This document shows positions 19,917 through 29,878 of a stretch of 64,000 nucleotides of DNA, in pieces; position 1 is the stretch's first letter; every line of letters begins with the position of its first letter. The DNA is from Mycobacterium shigaense (GTDB lineage Bacteria > Actinomycetota > Actinomycetes > Mycobacteriales > Mycobacteriaceae). Where the stretch lies: positions 3,286,001 to 3,350,000 of the forward strand of contig NZ_AP018164.1 of assembly GCF_002356315.1 (NCBI RefSeq). The letters run 5' to 3'. Both the position numbers and the translations under genes were made by a program. Below the pieces are notes generated by a model that ran no database searches, was not told the origin of the DNA, and worked only from the letters and a program-made list of their open reading frames with translations.

Positions 19917-21479
19917 CTAGCACTTCGCGCCGCTGGGCGGCGTGGTCCCACCGACCAGGTACGCCGTGATGTAGTCGTCGATGCAGCTGTCGCCCTGGAA
20001 GACGACGGTGTGCTGGGTGCCGTCGAAGGTGAGCAGCGAGCTGTGCAGCTCGTCGGCCAGATCCACCCCGGCCTTGTACGGAGTCGCCGGGTCGTGGGTG
20101 GTCGACACCACCACGGTCGGCGTCAGGCCGGGCGCCGAAATGGTGTGCGGCTTGCTGGTCGGCGGCACCGGCCAGAACGCGCAGGTGCCCAGCGGCGCGT
20201 CGCCGGTGAACTTGCCGTAGCTCATGAACGGCGCGAGCTCGCGGGACCGCCGATCCTCGTCGATCACCTTGGCGCGGTCGGTAACCGGCGGCTGGTCGAC
20301 GCAGTTAATCGCGACCCGCGCATCGGTGGCATTGGTGTAGTGACCGTGCGCGTCGCGGCGCATGTACATGTCGGCGAGCGCCAGCAGGGTGTCGCCGTGG
20401 TGGTCGACCAGTTCGGACAAACCGTCGGTCAGGTGGTGCCACAGCGTCGGCGAGTACAACGCCATGATGGTGCCGACGATGGCGTCGCTGTAGCTCAGCC
20501 CGCGCGGATCGTTGGTGTGAGCTGGCCTGCCGATCATCTGGTTGTTCGGATCGACGAGCGGATCGACCAGGCTGTGGTAGACATCCACGGCCTTAGTCGG
20601 ATCGGTGCCCAACGGACACGTCGCCGTCTTGGCGCAGTCGGCGGCGTAGTTGTTGAACGCGTCCTGGAATCCCTTGGCTTGCCGCAGGTCGGCCTCGATG
20701 GGATCGGCGTTGGGGTCGACGGCGCCGTCGAGGATCATCGCCCGCACCTTCTGCGGGAAGGCCTCGGCGTAAGCCGAGCCGATCCGGGTGCCGTAGGAGT
20801 AACCGAGGTAGGTCAGCTTGTCGTCACCGAGCGCCGCGCGAATCGCGTCCAAATCCCGGGCCACGTTGACGGTTCCGATGTTGGCCAGGAAGTCCTTGCC
20901 CATCTTGTCGACGCAGCGGCCGACGAACTGTCTGGTCTCGTCCTCGATGTGGGCCACGCCGGCCGGGCTGTAGTCGACGTTCGGTTCGGTGCGCAGCCGG
21001 TCGTTGTCGGCATCGGAGTTGCACCAGACGGCCGGGCGCGACGACCCCACTCCCCGCGGGTCGAACCCGACGAGGTCGAAGCGCTCGCGGACCCGCTTGG
21101 GCAGCGTCTGCACGACGCCCAGGGCGGCGTCGATGCCGGATTCGCCGGGGCCGCCGGGGTTGATCACCAGGGAACCGAGTTTGTCGCCGGTCGCCGGGAA
21201 CCGGATCATCGCCAGCACCGCGACGTCCATCCCGTTCGGGTGGTCGTAGTCGACCGGGACGGCGAGCTTGCCGCACATCGCGCCGGCGGGCAACTTCACT
21301 TTGCCGCCGCCCACGACCTTGCAGGGCGTCCACTCCACCGGCTGGCCGAGCTTGGGCTCCGCCATCAGTGCACGTCCGGTGACAATCCGGACGCATCCAC
21401 CGAGAAGCAACGCCACGGCAGCCATCGCCGTCCAGACCAGCAGCATGCGCGCGACCGTGTCGCGGCGGAACAAACCCAT
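19917..21479 (-). CDS. caeA: Cell-envelope serine protease/esterase CaeA (Hip1)
   Basis: A 520-aa lipoprotein hydrolase. The N-terminus has a hydrophobic segment ending in LLGGC (lipobox Cys29). The nucleophile Ser228 is in LGYSYGTRIG. The C-terminal TAP-like domain contains STTHDPATPYKAG and FDGTQHTVVF, supplying the acid and His. Length and Ser position agree with M. tuberculosis Hip1 (Rv2224c), an envelope protease known to cleave GroEL2 and modulate host responses. A paralogue lies downstream on the same strand, separated by about 100 bp. Confidence 0.95.
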   Translation of the reverse strand: MGLFRRDTVARMLLVWTAMAAVALLLGGCVRIVTGRALMAEPKLGQPVEWTPCKVVGGGKVKLPAGAMCGKLAVPVDYDHPNGMDVAVLAMIRFPATGDKLGSLVINPGGPGESGIDAALGVVQTLPKRVRERFDLVGFDPRGVGSSRPAVWCNSDADNDRLRTEPNVDYSPAGVAHIEDETRQFVGRCVDKMGKDFLANIGTVNVARDLDAIRAALGDDKLTYLGYSYGTRIGSAYAEAFPQKVRAMILDGAVDPNADPIEADLRQAKGFQDAFNNYAADCAKTATCPLGTDPTKAVDVYHSLVDPLVDPNNQMIGRPAHTNDPRGLSYSDAIVGTIMALYSPTLWHHLTDGLSELVDHHGDTLLALADMYMRRDAHGHYTNATDARVAINCVDQPPVTDRAKVIDEDRRSRELAPFMSYGKFTGDAPLGTCAFWPVPPTSKPHTISAPGLTPTVVVSTTHDPATPYKAGVDLADELHSSLLTFDGTQHTVVFQGDSCIDDYITAYLVGGTTPPSGAKC

Positions 21480-21534
21480 GACATCACATGCTGCCAGAGG
21501 GAACCTGAGATTCAGGTGAGCGGCCTCGCCGCGG

Positions 21535-22935
21535 CTACTGGGCGGCTGCCAGCAGTTCTTGCAATCCGACCGCGAACTCGTCGGCCAGCTCCCAGAGGTC
21601 GGGCACCAGCTCCGGGCACGAGATCAGCCCGATGTTCAGATTGCCGTGCAGCGACATCGCCGTGATGTTGAGGCCCGAGCCGTGAAAAATCGGTCCCAGC
21701 GGGTACATCGCCTTGACCTCGCAGCCCAGCATGTACAGCGGGACCTGCGGGCCCGGCACGTTCGACACCACCAGGTTGTGCACCGGCAAACTCTCGGTGA
21801 GCTTGGAGCTGGCATAAAGCCGCATCGCGACGCCGAAAACCGCCGGCCCCGCGAACTGCGACCAATCCTGCAACAACGATGCGCCGATGGTCGAACTATG
21901 TTGTTTGGCAACCGAATTCGTATCGGCGATGGCCCGCAGGCGTTGTACCGGGTCGCCGAGCTGGGTGTGCAGATTGGCGAACATGCCCGAGACCTTGTTG
22001 CGGCCCGGGCGGTCGGACTTGTCGTGCACCGACACGGGCACCATGGCCACGAGCGACGCTTCGGGCAGCTCGTTGCGCTGGGCCAGATATTGGCGCAGCG
22101 CCCCGGAAACCAGCGCCATCACCACGTCATTGACCGTGACCCCGAAGTGGTTCTTCACCGTCTTGATGTCGTCGATGTCCAGCTCGGCGTAGGCAATGTT
22201 GCGGCGGCCGTTGATCTTTGCGTTGAAGGCGGTGCGCGGTGCGGCGAACGGGCGCGCCATCGTCTGGCCGTCGCGGACCCGGCGCAACGTGGCGACCACC
22301 GAAGACAGCGTCTCCGGCACCACGCTGGCCAACTGCAGCGGCCGCGCGGCGAACCGGACCAGGCCGCCCGCGGCGATCTGCCAGCCGCTGGCGCCACCGA
22401 CGCCTTCCGCCGGATCCGGCGGCGGGGCGTCGGGCTCGGTGCCGCACAGCTGCGACATCAGGCCCGCGCCCGTCACGCCGTCCACCCCGGCATGATGCAC
22501 CTTGGTCAGCACCGCCACGCGCCCGTCCCGGTGGCAATCGGTGCCCGCCACGCCCTCGATGACCCACATCTCCCACAGCGGCTGGCTGCGATCCAGCTGC
22601 AGCGACGCTATGTGGCCGCAGATCTCCGACAACTCCGCGCGCCCGCCCGGCGGCGGCAGGCCGATTCGATGCAGATGGCGGTCGAGGTCGAAGTCGTCGT
22701 CGTCCACCCAGACCGGATGGTCGAGATTCAGTCGGTTGTCAGCCAGCTTCTCGCGGAATTCCGGCATCGCCTTGAGCCGCAGCGACAAGGCGTCGCGCAA
22801 CCGGTCGAAGGTGTAGCCACCGGGCATCGTCGACGTGTCCAGGTCGGCGATCGCGCACACGTGCAGCGGCTGTGACGCGGTCTCCAGGTAGAGGAAACTG
22901 GCGTCGAGGCCAGTGAGCCGCTGCATCTTAAGCAT
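21535..22935 (-). CDS. Wax ester synthase/diacylglycerol acyltransferase (WS/DGAT, Tgs-like)
   Basis: A 466-aa protein with the family start [15 protein letters not shown] and the catalytic motif [10 protein letters not shown] (HHxxxDG) in [10 protein letters not shown]. The family C-terminal block is present: [18 protein letters not shown] and [16 protein letters not shown]. Such enzymes esterify acyl-CoA to diacylglycerol or alcohols for storage lipid. ATG 22935 is used; ATG 22926 and GTG 22947 are in frame. In M. tuberculosis I recall hip1 and panB as adjacent, so the gene seems inserted or retained here. Which Tgs group it belongs to cannot be told from the sequence alone. Confidence 0.88.
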   Translation of the reverse strand: MLKMQRLTGLDASFLYLETASQPLHVCAIADLDTSTMPGGYTFDRLRDALSLRLKAMPEFREKLADNRLNLDHPVWVDDDDFDLDRHLHRIGLPPPGGRAELSEICGHIASLQLDRSQPLWEMWVIEGVAGTDCHRDGRVAVLTKVHHAGVDGVTGAGLMSQLCGTEPDAPPPDPAEGVGGASGWQIAAGGLVRFAARPLQLASVVPETLSSVVATLRRVRDGQTMARPFAAPRTAFNAKINGRRNIAYAELDIDDIKTVKNHFGVTVNDVVMALVSGALRQYLAQRNELPEASLVAMVPVSVHDKSDRPGRNKVSGMFANLHTQLGDPVQRLRAIADTNSVAKQHSSTIGASLLQDWSQFAGPAVFGVAMRLYASSKLTESLPVHNLVVSNVPGPQVPLYMLGCEVKAMYPLGPIFHGSGLNITAMSLHGNLNIGLISCPELVPDLWELADEFAVGLQELLAAAQ

Positions 22936-23057
22936 GGTATGTCTCACACCGCCCAGACGGTGCGTCCGCCCACCGGAGATGGCAGAATGGCGGCGTCAGA
23001 CGAACCCGGGGACCACACCGGCCACGAGGATCGAACCGACCACTATCAGGGACAACG

Positions 23058-23900
23058 ATGTCTGAGCAAAATGTTTATGGTGCACATTCGGCGCCCGGCG
23101 CGCCCCGGACCAAAATCCGCACCCACCATCTGCAGAAAATGAAGGCCGAAGGCCACAAGTGGGCCATGCTCACGGCCTACGACTTCTCCACGGCCCGCGT
23201 GTTCGACGAAGCCGGCATCCCGGTGCTGCTGGTCGGTGACTCGGCCGCAAACGTCGTGTACGGCTATGACACCACGGTGCCCGTCTCGATCGACGAGCTG
23301 ATCCCGCTGGTGCGCGGCGTCGTCCGCGGCGCGCCGCATGCGCTTGTCGTCGCCGACCTACCATTCGGAAGCTACGAGGCCGGGCCCGCCGCCGCGCTGG
23401 CCGCCGCCACCCGGTTCATGAAGGAGGGCGGCGCGCACGCGGTCAAGCTCGAGGGCGGCGAACGGGTCGCCGAGCAGATCGCGTGCCTGACCGCGGCAGG
23501 CATCCCTGTGATGGCGCACATCGGCTTCACGCCGCAAAGCGTCAACAGCCTCGGCGGATTTCGGGTGCAGGGCCGCGGCGACGCGGCGGAACAGACCGTG
23601 CACGACGCGATCGCCGTCGCCGAGGCCGGCGCGTTCTCCGTCGTGATGGAGATGGTGCCGGCCGAATTGGCCACCCAGATCACCGGCAAGCTGACAATCC
23701 CGACCGTCGGCATCGGCGCCGGGCCCAACTGTGACGCCCAGGTGCTGGTGTGGCAGGACATGGCCGGGATGAGCAGCGGCAAGGCGGCCCGATTCGTCAA
23801 ACGGTTCGCTGATGTCGGTGACGAATTACGCAGGGCTGCAACGCAGTACGCAGAGGAAGTGGCCAGCGGGGTTTTCCCGGGCGAGGAACACTGCTTCTAG
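23058..23900 (+). CDS. panB: 3-methyl-2-oxobutanoate hydroxymethyltransferase PanB
   Basis: First committed enzyme of pantothenate synthesis: alpha-ketoisovalerate plus methylene-tetrahydrofolate gives ketopantoate. The protein is 280 aa. Family motifs include [69 protein letters not shown] and [20 protein letters not shown]. The length matches the M. tuberculosis enzyme. It has its own upstream region and diverges from the WS/DGAT gene. Confidence 0.97.
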   Translation: MSEQNVYGAHSAPGAPRTKIRTHHLQKMKAEGHKWAMLTAYDFSTARVFDEAGIPVLLVGDSAANVVYGYDTTVPVSIDELIPLVRGVVRGAPHALVVADLPFGSYEAGPAAALAAATRFMKEGGAHAVKLEGGERVAEQIACLTAAGIPVMAHIGFTPQSVNSLGGFRVQGRGDAAEQTVHDAIAVAEAGAFSVVMEMVPAELATQITGKLTIPTVGIGAGPNCDAQVLVWQDMAGMSSGKAARFVKRFADVGDELRRAATQYAEEVASGVFPGEEHCF

Positions 23901-24071
23901 GGATCACGCGCGTCGTCGCCGGTTACGAATCGGCGCCTAGGCTCGCGGACACGCCGCGGCGGCCGCGCGCTGGCCGGCTCTTAACCCGCGTGTGGCACGC
24001 TATGTAGGCCTGTCCACGACCGTCGACGACCGTCCCAAGACCGCGACGACGCGCCCCCAACGGAGCCGAAA

Positions 24072-25649
24072 ATGCCTGGAAACGCGCCGGAAACCTCGCG
24101 TCATTTGGAGGTAGAGCGCAAGTTCGACGTCGTCGAATCGACCGTGACGCCGTCGTTCGAAGGCATCGCGGCGGTGGCGCACGTCGAGAGATCACCGACC
24201 CAGTCGCTGGATGCGACGTACTTCGACACGCCGACGCAGGACCTGGCGCGCAACAAGATCACGCTGCGCCGACGCACCGGTGGCCACGACGCGGGCTGGC
24301 ACCTCAAGCTGCCGGCCGGACCCGATGCCCGCACCGAGATCCGTGCACCGCTGGAGGCCTCGACCGAGGACACGGTGCCCGCCGACTTGCTGGACGTGGT
24401 GCTGGCCATCGTGCGCGACCGGCCCGTCAAACCGGTCGCCCGGATCGCCACCCAGCGCGAAAGCCAGGTGCTCTACGGCGCCGCGGGCAACGCGCTCGCC
24501 GAGTTCAGCAACGATCACGTCAAAGCGTGGGCGGCCGGAGCGGCCGAAGACGCCGATTCGGGCCCCGTCGAACAAGAGTGGCGCGAATGGGAATTGGAAC
24601 TCATCGAAACGGATGGGGACGCTGCCGGTGAGGGCGGCAACGAGCTGTTGAGCCGGCTGAGCAACCGGCTGCTCGACGCCGGTGCCCGTCCCGCCGGCCA
24701 CGGCTCCAAGCTGGCCCGGGTCTTGGGCAGCACGGTCCCGCCCGACGACCGGCGTCTCCCCGACGACCCGGTCCAGCGCGCGGTGGCCGAGCAGGTCAGC
24801 GAGCTGATGGTGTGGGATCGCGCCGTGCGCGCCGACGCCTACGACGCCGTACACCAGATGCGGGTGACCACCCGCAAGATCCGCAGCCTGCTGCGGGACG
24901 CCGACGAGTCTCTCGGGCTGACCGACGGCGACTTCGCGTGGGTCCTCGACGAACTGCGCGAGCTCGCCGGTGTGCTGGGTGTGGCGCGTGACGCCGAGGT
25001 GCTCACGCAGCGCTACGAAGCAGAACTCGACCGGCTGCCGGCCGAGCTGGTCCGCGGGCCGGTGCGCGAGCGCCTGGTGGAGGGCGCCCAGCGGCGCTAC
25101 CAGACCGGGTGGCGGCGCTCGCTGATCGCGATGCGCTCGCAGCGCTACTTCCGGCTGCTCGACGCGCTGGAGGCACTCGTGGCCGAACGGCCGGCCACCG
25201 CCGCCGGCGAGGAGGCGGCGCCGCCGCCGGTGACGATCGACGCCGCCTACAAGAAGGTGCGCAAGGCGGCGAAGGCCGCCGCCCAGGCCGAGCAGGCCGC
25301 CGAGGCAGGCGAACTCGTCGAAGAGATCTCCGAACATCACGACCCCGATGAGGCGCTGCATCTGATTCGCAAGCGCGCCAAGCGACTTCGTTACACCGCC
25401 GCGGCGACCGGCGCCGACGAAGTGTCCAAGCAGGCGAAGGTCATCCAGACGCTGCTGGGCGATCATCAAGACAGCGTGGTCAGCCGCGAACACCTGCTGC
25501 ACGAAGCCGACGCCGCGCAGGCCGCCGGCGAGGACACGTTCACCTACGGCCTGCTCTACCAGCAGGAGTCCGACCTGGCCGACAGCTCCCGCCAGCAGCT
25601 CGGCGAGGCGCTGCGCAAGCTCGACAAGTCGGTGAAAAAAGCGCACTGA
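24072..25649 (+). CDS. CYTH-CHAD domain protein (Rv2226 homologue)
   Basis: A 525-aa protein. The N-terminal CYTH (triphosphate tunnel) domain spans about residues 9-215, with the ExExK signature in LEVERKFDV and downstream R/K/E-rich strands. The C-terminal CHAD domain (about 240-520) has the repeated His and basic helices: HQMRVTTRKIRSLLRD and LHLIRKRAKRLRYTA. CHAD domains bind polyphosphate and CYTH domains act on triphosphate-containing substrates. A role in polyphosphate biology is inferred. Its length agrees with the M. tuberculosis homologue. Confidence 0.92.
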   Translation: MPGNAPETSRHLEVERKFDVVESTVTPSFEGIAAVAHVERSPTQSLDATYFDTPTQDLARNKITLRRRTGGHDAGWHLKLPAGPDARTEIRAPLEASTEDTVPADLLDVVLAIVRDRPVKPVARIATQRESQVLYGAAGNALAEFSNDHVKAWAAGAAEDADSGPVEQEWREWELELIETDGDAAGEGGNELLSRLSNRLLDAGARPAGHGSKLARVLGSTVPPDDRRLPDDPVQRAVAEQVSELMVWDRAVRADAYDAVHQMRVTTRKIRSLLRDADESLGLTDGDFAWVLDELRELAGVLGVARDAEVLTQRYEAELDRLPAELVRGPVRERLVEGAQRRYQTGWRRSLIAMRSQRYFRLLDALEALVAERPATAAGEEAAPPPVTIDAAYKKVRKAAKAAAQAEQAAEAGELVEEISEHHDPDEALHLIRKRAKRLRYTAAATGADEVSKQAKVIQTLLGDHQDSVVSREHLLHEADAAQAAGEDTFTYGLLYQQESDLADSSRQQLGEALRKLDKSVKKAH

Positions 25650-25670
25650 CGGGCGGCGGCCTCGGGCGGG

Positions 25671-26076
<406 letters not shown>

Positions 26077-26173
26077 ACGAAACACGGTACCCGTCAGAGC
26101 AAACTGCTGACCAGCGGCCGCCCGGCGTGTTTCGACCATTGCCCAACAAGACGGTTGGTGTCACGCTGGCGGG

Positions 26174-27343
26174 ATGACAGAAGCCAATGCTTACGTCGAC
26201 CAGGCCTTGACGGGGCTCGCCGAGCCCCAGCCGATGTACAAGGCACTGCGCGAGTCGACGCCGGTATTCCGGTCGCCGGGGGCGGTGGTTCTGAGCCGCC
26301 TGGCCGACATCGAGATGGCACTCAAGCACACCGAGCTGTTCTCGTCGAACATGGATGCGGTCGACCTTGGCAACATCCGGCCGCTCATCCCCCTGCAAAT
26401 CGACCCGCCCGACCACGCGAAGTACCGCCGCATTCTCGATCCGCTGTTCACCCCCCGCGAAATGGCGCGACGCGAACCCGGCGTCGCCGAGCTGGTGAAC
26501 GAGATGATCGACCGGTTCGTCGATCGGGGCGAATGCGACTTCCACGAAGAGTTCGCGGTGCCGCTGCCGTGCACGGTCTTCCTGCAACTGCTCGGCCTGC
26601 CGCTGGAAGACCTCGACCGGTTTCTGGCGTGGAAGGACGGCGTGATCCGCCCGGAGGGCGATTCCGGCTTCGACCGCCGCCATGACTCCGCGGCGCCGGT
26701 CGCTCAACAGATTTACGACTACTTCGACCGCGCCATCGACGAGCACATCGCCAACCCGCGCGACGATGTGCTGTCCGCGATGATCGCGGCGGAGGTCGAC
26801 GGCCAACCGTTGACGCGCCACGAGCTGCTCGACATCTGCTTCCTGTTCCTGATCGCGGGCCTGGACACCGTCACCGACTCGCTGGACTGCTTCTTCGTCT
26901 ACCTGGCGCGACACCCCGATCATCGCCATCAGCTGGTCGCCGAGCCCGACATCCTGCCGCACGCGATCGAGGAGTTATTGCGCTGGGAGACACCGGTTCC
27001 CGGCGTGGTGCGGGTCGCCATGCAGGACGTCGAGGTGGGCGGCTGCCCCATCAGCAAGGGCGAACGGGTGAGCCCGCTGCTCGGTGCGGCCAACACCGAC
27101 CCGGCGGAATTCCCCGATCCGGAACTGGTCGACTTCCGCCGCAGCCCGAATCGGCACCGCGCGTTCGGCGGGGGCGCGCATCGCTGCCTCGGGTCTCATC
27201 TCGCCCGCATGGAGCTTCGGGTAGCGCTGCGCGAATTCCACCGGCGCATACCCGATTACGAGATCAAACCGGGCATGCACCTGACCTATACCGCGGCGTT
27301 GCGGTCGGTGGAATCGCTGCCGCTGACCTTCCCCGTGGCATGA
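26174..27343 (+). CDS. Cytochrome P450
   Basis: A 389-aa soluble class I P450. The heme-binding loop AFGGGAHRCLGSHLARME contains the thiolate Cys338. The I-helix reads FLIAGLDTVTDSL with the acid/Thr pair for proton delivery. EELLRWETPV carries the ExxR motif (Glu-Leu-Leu-Arg). The ferredoxin gene overlaps its stop by 4 bases and should supply electrons. The CYP family cannot be assigned safely here and the substrate is unknown. The gene lies between rnpB and the RNase H gene, where M. tuberculosis has Rv2227. Confidence 0.93.
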   Translation: MTEANAYVDQALTGLAEPQPMYKALRESTPVFRSPGAVVLSRLADIEMALKHTELFSSNMDAVDLGNIRPLIPLQIDPPDHAKYRRILDPLFTPREMARREPGVAELVNEMIDRFVDRGECDFHEEFAVPLPCTVFLQLLGLPLEDLDRFLAWKDGVIRPEGDSGFDRRHDSAAPVAQQIYDYFDRAIDEHIANPRDDVLSAMIAAEVDGQPLTRHELLDICFLFLIAGLDTVTDSLDCFFVYLARHPDHRHQLVAEPDILPHAIEELLRWETPVPGVVRVAMQDVEVGGCPISKGERVSPLLGAANTDPAEFPDPELVDFRRSPNRHRAFGGGAHRCLGSHLARMELRVALREFHRRIPDYEIKPGMHLTYTAALRSVESLPLTFPVA

Positions 27344-27534
27344 CTAAGGTTTCGGTGGACCCCGACCGGTGCACCGGCCACGGACGCTGCTATACGCTGG
27401 CGCCCGACGTCTTCGACGCCGACGACGTCGGTCACTGCCTCGTGCGCGTCGAGGACGTCTGCAATGACCTCGAATCAGCCGCCAAGCTCGGCGAGCAGAA
27501 CTGCCCCGAACAAGCAATCAGTCTGACCGAGTGA
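27340..27534 (+). CDS. 3Fe-4S ferredoxin for the upstream P450
   Basis: A 64-aa protein of the P450-partner ferredoxin type. Cluster ligands are visible as CTGHGRC near the N-terminus and NCPEQAISL near the C-terminus. The C-x5-C ... C pattern fits a 3Fe-4S cluster rather than a 4Fe-4S one. ATG 27340 overlaps the P450 stop (ATGA), so the two are translated together. Confidence 0.93.
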   Translation: MTKVSVDPDRCTGHGRCYTLAPDVFDADDVGHCLVRVEDVCNDLESAAKLGEQNCPEQAISLTE

Positions 27535-27544
27535 GCTCGAGGCG

Positions 27545-28048
27545 ATGATGGAATTAGCTGCCCTGCTGTGCAACCACGCCGAGGTCCAGAACAACCGGTT
27601 GTACGTCTCGGGCGGCGGCATCGATCAGACCGACATTCCCGTGGGCAGGCGCGGCCCGTGGTCGGTGTCGCTGGCCATCGGGCTCAGCGTCGAAGTTCCT
27701 TGGATCGAGACGGACAAAGACCACGTCATCCACATCGCCCTTGTGGACGCCGATGGTAAACCGGTTGAGGTGCAAACAAATTCAGCTGTCCGCCGGCCAT
27801 TCGGTGTGGACCTGCGGTTCAGGATCGGTCGTCCTGCGCAGCTCGAGACGGGCGCGAGCCAGAACGTTGCGCTGGCCGTCAACATGCCGTCGCTACCCTT
27901 CGAGGAACTCGGGTCCTACGCCTTCGTTGTCAGCGTCGATGACGCCGAACTGCGACGCCTGCCCTACCGGCTGGTGCGTCAGCAGACGATGACGGTTGCA
28001 ACGGACGGCCCCGCGGGCGGCGGCCGGGTGATTCCAACCGTGAGCTAG
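27545..28048 (+). CDS. Conserved hypothetical protein (DUF6941-like)
   Basis: A 167-aa protein beginning MMELAALLCNHAEVQNNRLY with beta-rich alternation and no membrane segment. It resembles the DUF6941 group, in which a short N-terminal CNHAE-type motif is followed by a beta-sandwich-like region; this naming is tentative. It starts 10 bases after the ferredoxin and probably shares the P450 operon. Its last 4 bases overlap the stop of the convergent RNase H/phosphatase gene. The function is unknown. Confidence 0.7.
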   Translation: MMELAALLCNHAEVQNNRLYVSGGGIDQTDIPVGRRGPWSVSLAIGLSVEVPWIETDKDHVIHIALVDADGKPVEVQTNSAVRRPFGVDLRFRIGRPAQLETGASQNVALAVNMPSLPFEELGSYAFVVSVDDAELRRLPYRLVRQQTMTVATDGPAGGGRVIPTVS

Positions 28049-29142
28049 AGATAGCTCGTCTGGTTGACCAGGCGCACCGAAGACGCTCCGTCGGAATAAA
28101 ATTCGGCGATGCTCAGCGAGGCCAGGTCCAGGTGCAGCCGGTACAGGATGCCGGGCCCGGCCTCCAGCGCCAGGCGCAACAGCATCTTGATCGGCGTGAC
28201 GTGGGAGACGACCAGCACCGTCGTGCCTTCATGCGCGGCGACGATGCGCTCCCGCGCCCGGTACACCCGGTCGAGCGCCTCGTCGAAGCTTTCCCCACCC
28301 GGTGGCTTCGTGCTGGTGTCCCGCAGCCAACGCCGATGCAGTTTGGGATCCCGCTCGGCGGCCTCCGTAAACGTCAGCCCCTCCCAGGCGCCGAAGTCCG
28401 TCTCGATCAGATCGTCGTCCACGGTCACGTCCAGGCCCACCCCTTTGGCCGCCGCCGTGGCGGTGTCGTATGCACGTTGCAGCGGCGAGGACACCACGGC
28501 GGCGATCCCGCCGCGCTGCGCCAAATAGGCCGCCGCCGCTGAGGCTTGGCGCCGGCCGAGTTCGGTCAGTTCCGGGTTGCCCCGCCCCGAGTAGCGACGG
28601 TGCAGCGACAATTCGGTCTGCCCGTGCCGCAGCAGCAGCAGTCGGGTGGGAGTCCCGCGCGCGCCACTCCAGCCGGGTGAGGATTGCGCCGCAACGGCTT
28701 TCGCGGGCTCCGGGGGCGCGTCCCGGCCCGCAAGGCCGCCGGCCGCCGCGTCCATCGCCTCGTTGGCCAACCGGTCGGCATGTGAATTGCGAGCCCGCGG
28801 AATCCAGGTGTAGCTGACCCGATCGAACCGCGACGCCAGCACGCGGGCTTGGCCGTGCAGCTCGGCCAGGTCGGGATGCTTGACCTTCCACCGCCCGGAC
28901 ATCTGCTCGACCACCAGCTTCGAGTCCATCAGGACCTCGACGTCGCTGGCGCCGAGCCGGGCGGCGTCGTCCAGACCCGCTATCAGGCCGTGGTATTCGG
29001 CGACGTTGTTGGTCGCGATGCCGATGGCACGCTTGGACTCGGAGAGCACGCGCAGGTCGTCCTTACTGCGCACCACGGCGCCGTAACCGGCCGGACCGGG
29101 GTTGCCCCGCGATCCGCCGTCGGCTTCGACGACGACCTTCAC
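28045..29142 (-). CDS. Bifunctional RNase H / histidine acid phosphatase (Rv2228c homologue)
   Basis: A 365-aa fusion. Residues 1-140 form a type I RNase H domain (VEADGGSRGNPGPAGYGAVV, then the second acidic site in NNVAEYHGLIAGL and MDSKLVVEQM). Residues 165-365 form a phosphoglycerate-mutase-like phosphatase (LLLRHGQTELSLHRRYSG). The phosphatase half belongs to the CobC alpha-ribazole phosphatase group, which fits the nearby cobC and cobD genes. GTG 29142 overlaps the stop of the upstream gene by 4 bases. In M. tuberculosis the same fusion has both activities. Confidence 0.94.
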   Translation of the reverse strand: MKVVVEADGGSRGNPGPAGYGAVVRSKDDLRVLSESKRAIGIATNNVAEYHGLIAGLDDAARLGASDVEVLMDSKLVVEQMSGRWKVKHPDLAELHGQARVLASRFDRVSYTWIPRARNSHADRLANEAMDAAAGGLAGRDAPPEPAKAVAAQSSPGWSGARGTPTRLLLLRHGQTELSLHRRYSGRGNPELTELGRRQASAAAAYLAQRGGIAAVVSSPLQRAYDTATAAAKGVGLDVTVDDDLIETDFGAWEGLTFTEAAERDPKLHRRWLRDTSTKPPGGESFDEALDRVYRARERIVAAHEGTTVLVVSHVTPIKMLLRLALEAGPGILYRLHLDLASLSIAEFYSDGASSVRLVNQTSYL

Positions 29143-29876
29143 TGCCCGAACCCCTTAACTCGCAGCAGGATCGCGCCGCATTCTGGGCAGCGCACCACCT
29201 CGTCTTCGGCGGCCGCCGAGATGCGGGCCATCTCGCCGCGGTCGATCTCGATCCGGCACGCCCCGCACCGGTGGCCCAGCAGTTGCCCGGCGCCCGGTCC
29301 GCCCCGCGCGCGCTGCCGTTCGTAGGCGGCCGACAAATCGGGGTTCAAGGTCGCCACCAAGGTGTCCCGACGCGACGATTGGGATTGGCGCGCCGCGTCC
29401 ACTTCGGCGGTCGCCGCCTCGAGGGCCTGCTGCGCGCCGGCTAGTTCCTCCTGCAGCGCCTCGATGGCCTCCTCCTCGGCGGTCAGCTGGCTCTGCAATT
29501 CCTCGCGGTGCTCCATCACGTCCAGCAGGGAATCTTCCAGACTCGCCTGGCGGCGTTCCAGGGTGTCCAGTTCGTGTTGCAGGTCCGACAACTGCTTGGC
29601 ATCGGTGCCACCTGACTGCAGCAACGCCCGGTCCCGTTCTTCGCGCTGGCGCACCGCATCGATTTCGGACTCGAACCGCGATACCTGGGCGTTCAAGTCC
29701 TCCAACGCGATTCGCACCGCGGCCACCCGATCGCCGACGGCGGCGTGTTCGGCTCGGATCCGCTCCACAGCGTCGCGCTGCGGCAGATGCGTGGCCCGAT
29801 GCGCTATCCGGAACAGCTCCGCATCGAGCTCCGCGAGTTCCAAGAGCGAACGCTGCTGTCCCACTTCGGCCTTCAT
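29139..29876 (-). CDS. Coiled-coil zinc-ribbon protein (DUF164/zf-RING_7, Rv2229c homologue)
   Basis: A 245-aa protein. Residues 5-180 are a long coiled coil (QRSLLELAELDAELFRIAHR onward, with heptad Leu/Glu/Ala patterning). The C-terminus holds a four-Cys zinc ribbon, CGACRIEIDRG and VVRCPECGAILL. ATG 29876 gives the family N-terminus; the longer frame to 29993 lies inside the upstream gene. It overlaps the next gene downstream by 4 bases and starts 2 bases after the stop of the NIF3 gene. The role is unknown; DUF164 proteins are nucleic-acid or chaperone-like scaffolds by structure. Confidence 0.92.
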   Translation of the reverse strand: MKAEVGQQRSLLELAELDAELFRIAHRATHLPQRDAVERIRAEHAAVGDRVAAVRIALEDLNAQVSRFESEIDAVRQREERDRALLQSGGTDAKQLSDLQHELDTLERRQASLEDSLLDVMEHREELQSQLTAEEEAIEALQEELAGAQQALEAATAEVDAARQSQSSRRDTLVATLNPDLSAAYERQRARGGPGAGQLLGHRCGACRIEIDRGEMARISAAAEDEVVRCPECGAILLRVKGFGQ

Positions 29877-29878
29877 AT

